Below are positions 57,346-64,000 of a stretch of DNA of 64,000 bases, in pieces; positions within the stretch are counted from its first letter, which is position 1, and each line of letters opens with the position of its first letter. This DNA is from Lenzites betulinus. Lineage: Eukaryota; Basidiomycota; Agaricomycetes; Polyporales; Polyporaceae. Location of the stretch: the NCBI GenBank assembly GCA_022264855.1, contig JABYQU010000025.1, positions 124,001 through 188,000 of the forward strand, given 5' to 3'. A program made the translations under genes and the position numbers. The notes beneath the pieces were generated by a model. The model worked only from the letters and a program-made list of their open reading frames with translations. It did not search any database and was not told the DNA's origin.

Positions 57346-58427
57346 CACGACATCTAAAACTACCCAAGAAACTACTCCTAGAACCCCATCGCCCATCGCC
57401 ACCACCTCCTCTGAACCTGTACAGGGAACCTTGACAGATTCTTCATCTCCAACACTCTCCACGTCCTCCGTGCCCACACAGGGTCCAGGTCCCACCCTCC
57501 AAACTTCACCGTCATTCCTCAGTCAATCACAAAGCTCTTTCAGTATAGGCCTTCCACCCGGTTACACCTCGGAGGGTGCACCAACGCAGACAATTTCCCT
57601 GGCTTCCAACAACCAGGTAACACCATCGATACTCGCTGCGCCCCCTGTGTCGGGGACGAATGTACCCCCCAATAGCACGTCACAGCTTCCCGGAGGGCAG
57701 ACTAGTGCCGGAGACATCTCCAACAGTCAACAACCCCATAAACAGTCGACTGGCGTGATCGTGGGTGCCACAGTTGCGGGCGTCATCCTACTGGGCTCCA
57801 TACTCCTCCTGCTCGTATGGAGACGGCATCAGAAACGTCATATCGCCGCGGAATCACCTGGAATAGAACCGTTCGGTGAGCCACTGAGTATGCGAAGCGT
57901 ACCCGTAAACAGTCTGACATTCTCGGCAATAGGAAACAACGAGCCTGCTCATGGCGCCGTGATTTCTGCACTGAAGCACGGGGAGCCCGACGAGCCACCG
58001 GTGTATCCCTATGCAGCAGTATCACAATTTGGCCATCATTCGACAGAGGCGGTCTCATCCGTGCCACGCTCAACGTCTCAGACAGCCTACGACGATTTTC
58101 GTGCCAACGATGCGTCGGAGAAGCGTCCCGGCGCGCTACCGCCGCCTCCTGCAGCGGCTGCCGTTTCGCCGACTCAACATACGTCCAACAGCATGTATCC
58201 ACAGGATGTGACGATCATTGGACATGATACGCCAACAGGATCGCCACGGACCGGAACAACGGAGAGGCGGCGAGCTGTGGACGGGGGCCTGAGGATTGCC
58301 GGTGGGCTGCCAGGAGAAGAGGAGCGATTTTCCGACGACGATATCTTCAGTGTCACGTCCACACTTCCACCTTCGTATGAGGTATATCGTAGGTGACCGT
58401 TTTCACTAGCGGGGGGTATTACTGCGC

Positions 58428-61400
58428 TTTTTTTTTTTTTTTTTTTTTTTGGTGCACCCCGGCTTCCAGGCACCAGGCCTACCACCGGGTGGGCAATGGT
58501 TTCGGGGCGGTCTCGCCACCAGCACCAGGGGGAAATGCCATTTACGCACGCTATTAGCAGTGTGGGGCTCGCCGTTCGCCTGAGGCTTCCTGAGGCTCCG
58601 GTATACCCACTAAAACCCCCTTTCGCCCGATCCAGTCTTCCTCCATCTCACTATCATCGGTCAGAACAGCCCGCCACGTATCCAGCACTTTCTCCTTCGT
58701 TATTCCTCTTCTCTTTTCTTTTCTACCGCTCGCTACCAGGCCTCTGTCAATACTCATCCGTTCATTCAGTCTTTTTATCCATCTCTTTACCACATCACTC
58801 TCCGAGTGCCGCCGTGTGCTACCGTCTTCCTTTCCTATTACACGTTCGCATCGTAGTTTCCATAGGAGGTGTGCCGTTTCCGTGACTACTATGCGTGCAA
58901 GTCTGGCCGCAGAGTCGGTTTTCGTCTTTGGTTTTGCTCTCCTCTGCAGCGACGGTGCGGCCATTATTAGGCCCAGTGTCAGCCGGGGGAGTTCGAAGCC
59001 AGTTTTCTCCAAGAGGCCTCTGGCCAGGCGCCACAGTTGCTGGGTGCCCGGGGCTTCACAATCCATGAGGATGTGGGCGATGTTCTCTTCTACTCCGCAG
59101 ACCGCGCAGGTTGCCCTTCCTTCGTATCCTGGTACGTGTTCCCAGTATCCTCCTATCTTATACGCTCCGTGCATGATTCTCCAGTAGAAGTCCGCCGTGC
59201 GTTTCCCTATTTCTGGCCTCCTGGTGTTCCTCCAGAGTGTCTCGTCGTTCAGACTTATTCCATAGTCCGCTTCCAGTGCCTCCCTGCACATTTCAAGGTT
59301 ACGTTCTGTGGTTTTACGGTTATTTTGTTTTGCGGAGGACCTTAGTATGCCTCTGTATACTAACTTCTGCGTGCACGCTGCGAGCCTCGCCCCTGTTGGC
59401 ATGAAGGCCATATCCGCTGTGCTCAGCTGTGCCCCGCCACCACTGTACCCTTGTGCCGTCGTTAAGGCGGCGAGTTTGTCTGCGCCTTCATTCCCTTTGT
59501 CTCCACTGTGTCCTTTTACCCATTTTAGGAGCGTGGTCGCGCTGCGCTTTCGCAGTCTCGCGACGAGATCGCGAATCTCGGCCTTATTTGCCACCCCTAT
59601 CCAGCCAGCGTCCTCCCACTTGGGTAGGTCTCTAGTTACTCCGTAGTATACGTATTTCGAGTCCGTTACGATTGTCAGTGGCACAAAGGGTGGGACCCTG
59701 TCTACGGCCATCGCCGCTGCCAGGATTTCCCCGGTTTGATTGGATTGTACACCTCCCACGACTCTTGCTGCCTCATTTCGCGTGTCCTCCTCTCCAAACC
59801 ATATCCCGGCCCCCGCACGCGCAGAGGCAAGGCCGTTGTCCTCGCAGGAGCCATCCGTATACACTGTCGTGGTTTCGCGCTCGATGGCGTATGGGCGCGG
59901 AGGGCGCTTTACCGTCGCCGTTCGCCCCATGCTGTCTTCACAGAAGATTCTGAAAGCCAGTCCTACTGGTGTGGCCTGGGTTATTGTTGGGTTGAATGTT
60001 TTTTCGCCTTCCCCGTCAATCACCATGGTGTTTGCTTGCCTGCGTGATGGGGTGAGGCTGAGGCCGTCGTTTAACGGCCTTCGGCACGGCTTCCACTTCT
60101 CGTTGAGCTTGTTCACTGCAGTTCGTGCTGATTTCGCGCAGCGATGAGGTGCGTCGCACCCTAGCTCTGTACGGTCGTGGTGGCAGTCCCGACATTCGCA
60201 GCCGTTTCTCGCCACGTGCTCTGACCCCGCAGCTAGCCGCTTCGCCACGCGCTCGCAGTCCGCCACCGTTATTACTTTGTGTTTTAGTCGGAGGCACCGT
60301 CTTGCTGGTGAGTTTTCAACCACACGGTCACTTACCACACCAATGTGGTACCATATTGGCATCTCCCTTTTTAGGGCCTCTGTCGGCCGTACTGCTTCGA
60401 CTCTGACGTTGTATTTCTTCGCTGCCCTCACCATGGTTTCAAGGTCACCCGGCATGTTTGCGGTTGCTCTCGCACTCACCTCCCAAGTTTGTAGGAAGGT
60501 GTTGATCCTAGCTTCTGGATCTACCCTCTGCGAGCCCGCTGCCACTGCCTTCGCTAGTATCGCATCCGCCAGCACCGTCCACTTAGGCCTCCCCTGTGAC
60601 ATGTCAAGGTATCCTTTCAGCCACATTATGTCGATGGCCTCATTCCTTGCAACTAGGTCTAACAGTCCGATGCCCCCTTCTTCAACACTTTTAGTGAGGG
60701 TTTGGGTTGCTACGCGAGGCTTGGCAGTCCCTCCCCATATGAAGCGCGTTGCGATTTTGGTGAGCCTCTTCGTCACATTCTGCGGCATGCCCTGGACTCT
60801 CGCCATGTATTGCGTCCTTCCCCCCATTTCCATATCTATGATGAGTTTTTTCCCCCGCAGTGTTGGGTTCTTCTTCTCCCAGCGGCCAAGGTTTGTTTCT
60901 ATCGTTTCTACTACCCGGTTCCACGTAGCCTCCTGGTTTACTTTGTTCCCCAGCCATGCTCCCAGTATTCTCACCGGCTCTCCGTCCGCTGCTATCCTTA
61001 TGTGCTGCGGTAGGCTATCTCCACCACTCCTTAGCAGTCTCGTTTCTCGCACTGACTGCCGGTATGTTTCCGGTCCCACCGGTATGACTTCCGTTTTTCC
61101 TTCGTTGAACTTTGCGCCTGAACCTCTGCACCACCTCCTGAGTACTCGTAGCAAGCTCGAAAAGTTGTCCTCCCTACTGAGGAATACAGTAGTATCATCG
61201 GCGAAGAGGTTCGCCACCAGTCTCTCCGTCAGTCCTGGTACATCGAGCCCTTTCAGTGTCGATCTCCTCAGCGCAGCTGCTAATGGCTCAATCGCAATGT
61301 TAAACAGCAGGCAGGACAGTGGGTCACCTTGACGGACTCCCCGCACTATTTTGTACCCGTCGCTCAGCACTCCGTTGACCATTACCGTGCTTTCCGCTAT

Positions 61401-64000
61401 GCTATAGAGTGATTTGACGGTGTTTATGAAGTTGGTAGGTAGGTTCGCCTTTGCCATCGCTGCCCATAGGTAGTCATGTTCTATTCTATCGTACGCTTTT
61501 TCTTGATCAAGTGCTATGATTGCTCCCTCCGTCTCTTCAAGCTCGGCGTATGCGATCGTTAACTTCACGAGTTTAACACTGTCGTGTATCTTACGTCCTT
61601 TGATGAAACCCGCTTGGTCAGGGTGTATGATGGTTCTCGCACACTCTGCCAGCTTCGTCGCCAGCGCCCTTGTCATAACTTTATAGTCTGCGTTTAGGAC
61701 CGTGATAGGTCTATAGTTGCCTATCTGCCTCTTGTCACCTTTCAGCTTGTATATGGGACACACCCAGCCTTTTGCGAAGTCTGTGTCATTTACCGCTCCT
61801 TGTGTTTCGATGCTGTTGAAAACCCTCTGCAGTAGGCCCACCACGTCGAAGGTCGGCTTCTCTGCTTTCGAGTCTTTACGAAACTTCTTGGCCAAGACCT
61901 GCCATAGTTCGGCTGGCAGACCGTCCAGCCCTGTCGCCTTAGCTTTGGCGGTTTCGTTTAGGGCTTCTTCCACCTCCTGTCTTGTGAGTTTTTCCGCTAG
62001 CGCTCCATTTTGGTCTGCGTCCAGTTGGGCGTCCGCATACTTTAGAGCTTTCCGGATGTCATGGTTCCTACCTCTTCCCCCTCCGGGGTCGCGGTCGTGC
62101 TGGAGGTCGTTGTAGAATCCACGCGCCAGGTCTGCCATCTCTTCTGACCTTGCCGCTTTGATTTCTCGTTGTCCGGACGTTTTTCGCAGCTCGTAGAGTG
62201 GTTCTCGGACCTCTTTCACTTTACCCTGTCTGACCCAGAATTTCGTCAGGGTATCACCTTCTATCCATTGTTTGAGTTTGAGTTGTTCTCGCCTCTTCTC
62301 GAATCGCCGGACTGCCATTTTCGCCTTTTCTTCCTGCATCTGTGCCGCTTCTTCAACCGCTCCCCTCGCGTACTCGCTGCCGCCCTTGTCTGCCCTTGAC
62401 AGCACGCTCTTTATTTGTTCATCAAGGCCCTTCATATCTCGGTCCCATTTCGCAGACAGTCTCTTGGCCCTGTCGCGCGCAATGGCGCGTACTTCCTGCT
62501 TGAAGTCTTGGTACATGCGCTGTATGTTCACGTACGTCCCTTCTCTGCACCTTCTCTCGATTTCATTGTTCAAGTCACACCCTCTATTTATGATTTTCGC
62601 AAGGAAGTATGCGTCTGTCAAGAGGCTCTTGGGCATCGTCCACCGTCCATTTCCGATGTACGGAGCCGCCGTGTTCGCGACAGACGTTAGAACCAGTTTA
62701 TGGTCTGTTTTGATTCCTGAGTCCATTATCTCCCATCCCCCCGCTCTTGCGTTGTGATGTCTGCTGATATATATACGGTCTATTCTAGATTGACTCGCCG
62801 TCGCTGTTTGGAGAAAGGAGTAACCTCTTACGCCGTGGTTCTCCTCTCTCCACCCGTCAACCATGCTAAGGCTTGCCAGGAGGGATCTCAGGCCTTCTGT
62901 TGCGGTCTCCTGGTCCGATCGCGCCGGTAGCCGATCAAGCGAGTCTAGCACCACGTTGAAGTCCCCTGCTATGACGTCCACTTTATTCATTCGCCGGTTC
63001 CCAACTTCGTCCCGCAGTGTGGTCCAGAAGCTCGCGTTCTTGCGTGTTGCATTCGGCGCATATACATTTAGGAGGGTCAGTGTTTTGCCTGTTGCCCATC
63101 CGAGGCTCAGCGCCGCCGCTCTCCCGGGGATTAATGTTACCACTCTAGCTTCGGCTGTGTTGACAAGTGTCTTGTTTAGTACGAAGGCTACGCCTCGTGC
63201 TGCCGTCGGTGTTACGGGGTCCGGCATTGTAAAGACTTTTAGACTGCTGTCAAAGAGCCGGTTGAGTTCCTCCGCCTCATTCTCGACTAGGTGGGCTTCT
63301 TGTATCATCAGGACTGCGATGCGTTTCTCTCTCATGAGCTGGTTTATTCGCAGCCATTTCTCGCTCGGTCCTCCTGTCGTGACTGCGCCGCCCCCCCTAA
63401 TGTTCAGCGTGGCTATTTTGATTTTGGATTTGGTGCACCGCTTTCTTCCGTTCCAGCGCTCCCCTGTTGGCTCTTCGCTGCAGCTTCTCCTCCCATTTGT
63501 TTGTCCTGTGCCGCCCTCTCCGTTTGTTGGTGTATCACTTCTGCCACTGACGTTGACAGGCCTCTCTGCCGATCGGTCCTGCCTGTCGCCGTGTGTTTCG
63601 CTGTGTCCGTTCACTCCCTCCCGGTTAGAGCTACTTGTCCCCTCATTCGGGGCGTCATGGCTTTCCGGTCGGTCGAGGCGCTGTTGTACCGTTTGTCCTG
63701 TGTTTTCCTGTAGTGGTGCCTGTTCGGCCGTTGTGTGTGTGTGTTGGTTTGTTGCTGCGTTTATCCAGCAGTTACAGCAATTACTACTGGAGCTGCTTTC
63801 CGGCAGTGCGGTTTCAGCTATGTCTCGGAGTTGCCCATTCAGCTCCTTCGACTTCAGCCTCTCGGCCCGGCTCGCTGACGACCTCAATAGGTCTCCGGTT
63901 GTCGCATTCTCATGCATTTGGGCCTTCAGGCAGTTTCCTATCCGTGCAGCGAACCGCCCGTTAGTATATTTGGCTGCCTGACTGCGGCCGCACGTTCAGG
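58428..64000 (-). mobile_element. LINE (non-LTR retrotransposon), Tad-like, 5' end beyond the window
   Basis: Its 3' end is a 23-nt poly(A) (poly-T at 58428-58450 on the plus strand), preceded by a short 3'UTR (58451-58553) and a single very long open frame. The domain order of endonuclease, reverse transcriptase, RNase H and C-terminal CCHC-like zinc finger fits the Tad clade common in fungi; the clade is inferred from order only. The insertion lies in the 3' flank of surface-protein member 3: the sequence GGGGGGTATTACTGCGC before the tail matches GGGGGGTATTGTTGCGC after member 2. Any ORF1 and the left target-site copy would lie to the right of the window. Confidence 0.9.
58554..63917 (-). 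CDS. LINE polyprotein: endonuclease, reverse transcriptase, RNase H
   Basis: An open frame of 1,787 codons without a stop. Residues 1-160 are polar and low-complexity. The AP-type endonuclease spans about 165-400 (IKIATLNIRGGG, MIQEAHL, NVYAPN, AGDFNVVLDSLDRLP, SRIDRIY, TDHKLVL), with the catalytic Glu, Asp and His present. The reverse transcriptase lies at about 690-960, with YRPITVLNADYKVMTRALA, GRKIHDSVKLVK, ALDQEKAYDRIEHDYLW, GVRQGDPLSCLLFNIAIEPL and the active-site LFADDTTVFL near residue 902. RNase H is at about 1345-1470 (VYTDGSCEDNG, TGEILAAAMA, IVTDSKYVYYG, GHSGDKGNEGADKLA), with the acidic residues intact. A zinc-binding stretch, CAVCGVEENIAHILMDC, is near 1605. The frame continues a few codons upstream of the first ATG, so the true start is uncertain. 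The intact frame suggests recent activity. Confidence 0.95.
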   Translation of the reverse strand: MHENATTGDLLRSSASRAERLKSKELNGQLRDIAETALPESSSSSNCCNCWINAATNQHTHTTAEQAPLQENTGQTVQQRLDRPESHDAPNEGTSSSNREGVNGHSETHGDRQDRSAERPVNVSGRSDTPTNGEGGTGQTNGRRSCSEEPTGERWNGRKRCTKSKIKIATLNIRGGGAVTTGGPSEKWLRINQLMREKRIAVLMIQEAHLVENEAEELNRLFDSSLKVFTMPDPVTPTAARGVAFVLNKTLVNTAEARVVTLIPGRAAALSLGWATGKTLTLLNVYAPNATRKNASFWTTLRDEVGNRRMNKVDVIAGDFNVVLDSLDRLPARSDQETATEGLRSLLASLSMVDGWREENHGVRGYSFLQTATASQSRIDRIYISRHHNARAGGWEIMDSGIKTDHKLVLTSVANTAAPYIGNGRWTMPKSLLTDAYFLAKIINRGCDLNNEIERRCREGTYVNIQRMYQDFKQEVRAIARDRAKRLSAKWDRDMKGLDEQIKSVLSRADKGGSEYARGAVEEAAQMQEEKAKMAVRRFEKRREQLKLKQWIEGDTLTKFWVRQGKVKEVREPLYELRKTSGQREIKAARSEEMADLARGFYNDLQHDRDPGGGRGRNHDIRKALKYADAQLDADQNGALAEKLTRQEVEEALNETAKAKATGLDGLPAELWQVLAKKFRKDSKAEKPTFDVVGLLQRVFNSIETQGAVNDTDFAKGWVCPIYKLKGDKRQIGNYRPITVLNADYKVMTRALATKLAECARTIIHPDQAGFIKGRKIHDSVKLVKLTIAYAELEETEGAIIALDQEKAYDRIEHDYLWAAMAKANLPTNFINTVKSLYSIAESTVMVNGVLSDGYKIVRGVRQGDPLSCLLFNIAIEPLAAALRRSTLKGLDVPGLTERLVANLFADDTTVFLSREDNFSSLLRVLRRWCRGSGAKFNEGKTEVIPVGPETYRQSVRETRLLRSGGDSLPQHIRIAADGEPVRILGAWLGNKVNQEATWNRVVETIETNLGRWEKKNPTLRGKKLIIDMEMGGRTQYMARVQGMPQNVTKRLTKIATRFIWGGTAKPRVATQTLTKSVEEGGIGLLDLVARNEAIDIMWLKGYLDMSQGRPKWTVLADAILAKAVAAGSQRVDPEARINTFLQTWEVSARATANMPGDLETMVRAAKKYNVRVEAVRPTEALKREMPIWYHIGVVSDRVVENSPARRCLRLKHKVITVADCERVAKRLAAGSEHVARNGCECRDCHHDRTELGCDAPHRCAKSARTAVNKLNEKWKPCRRPLNDGLSLTPSRRQANTMVIDGEGEKTFNPTITQATPVGLAFRIFCEDSMGRTATVKRPPRPYAIERETTTVYTDGSCEDNGLASARAGAGIWFGEEDTRNEAARVVGGVQSNQTGEILAAAMAVDRVPPFVPLTIVTDSKYVYYGVTRDLPKWEDAGWIGVANKAEIRDLVARLRKRSATTLLKWVKGHSGDKGNEGADKLAALTTAQGYSGGGAQLSTADMAFMPTGARLAACTQKLVYRGILRSSAKQNNRKTTERNLEMCREALEADYGISLNDETLWRNTRRPEIGKRTADFYWRIMHGAYKIGGYWEHVPGYEGRATCAVCGVEENIAHILMDCEAPGTQQLWRLARGLLEKTGFELPRLTLGLIMAAPSLQRRAKPKTKTDSAARLARIVVTETAHLLWKLRCERVIGKEDGSTRRHSESDVVKRWIKRLNERMSIDRGLVASGRKEKRRGITKEKVLDTWRAVLTDDSEMEEDWIGRKGVLVGIPEPQEASGERRAPHC

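Larger units (their letters stand above)
55936..58396 (+). pseudogene. PPxY surface protein, member 3, split by a transposon
   Basis: Host exons: 55936-56155, 56227-56482, then after the inserted element 57346-57875 and 57933-58396. Without the element and one target copy these sum to 490 codons in one frame. The start MYTRHATLLLFLSTRIARDT is a good signal peptide. The ectodomain matches member 2 (VDNANPSIQYSGPWSPQTGL, DGGPPTVFQPPSEITTPMYN), as do the stalk, the membrane helix (GVIVGATVAGVILLGSILLL) and the two tail motifs (EPPVYPY, LPPSYEVY). As it stands a stop codon follows PIPTS at the left edge of the insertion, so only a secreted ectodomain of about 160 residues could be made. Damage other than the insertion was not seen. 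A LINE poly(A) end begins 31 bp after the stop. Confidence 0.8.

Noticed and set aside
60277..61332. 351-codon plus-strand frame, and another at 62863-63981
   Set aside because: Antisense to the LINE polyprotein, whose domains are unambiguous on the minus strand.
1..64000. Secondary-metabolite cluster, CRISPR array, rRNA genes or telomeric repeat
   Set aside because: No such genes, spaced repeats, rRNA-like segments or telomere-type arrays were seen; isolated TTAGGG words are too few.

Overview
The window looks like nuclear DNA of a basidiomycete, most likely an Agaricomycete. The evidence is many short introns (about 46-90 nt) with GT..AG ends and CTRAY-like branch points, very small exons, C/T-rich leaders before start codons, and gene families typical of these fungi: a Zn2Cys6 regulator, a small secreted barwin-like protein, KNH-domain and single-pass surface proteins, and an intact LINE. 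I rebuilt exon structures by hand from splice signals, frame continuity and family conservation. Every complete multi-exon model sums to a whole number of codons.

Layout. Left edge: the 5' part of a KNH (Kre9/Knh1)-type secreted protein (minus, runs off the edge). 1.8-5.2 kb: copy A of an unrecognised duplicated locus. 5.4-41.2 kb: mostly single-copy genes. These are mannitol-1-phosphate dehydrogenase, a possible small secreted protein, a barwin/DPBB secreted protein, the F-BAR/C1/SH3 protein Bzz1 (20 exons), the deadenylase Caf1/Pop2, a CENP-B-type HTH protein, a UPF0390 protein, complex I NDUFA9, the import receptor Tom22, a 19-exon Zn2Cys6 regulator, the processome factor Sas10/Utp3, a glutathione transferase and mitochondrial ribosomal protein L20. 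41.4-44.9 kb: copy B of the duplicated locus, in opposite orientation. About 36 kb of housekeeping DNA is therefore framed by an old inverted duplication. 49.8-51.9 kb: an orphan acidic protein with a C-terminal membrane segment.

52.5-64 kb is the dynamic part: a tandem family of single-pass surface proteins with an ectodomain, a membrane helix and a tail carrying two PPxY motifs. The first member is only a tail relic. The second is intact but has lost the expected start codon. The third is split by an 854-bp long-terminal-inverted-repeat element with a 9-bp target duplication, and is followed 31 bp after its stop by the poly(A) end of a LINE with an open 1,787-codon frame.

The housekeeping genes do not form a pathway; several are mitochondrial (NDUFA9, Tom22, L20) and several concern RNA or ribosomes (Caf1, Sas10). 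The most interesting material is the inverted duplicate with shared upstream palindromes, and the PPxY surface-protein array with its fresh transposon insertions. No tRNA, rRNA or CRISPR array was found. I worked without alignments or transcript data, so exon boundaries are predictions.
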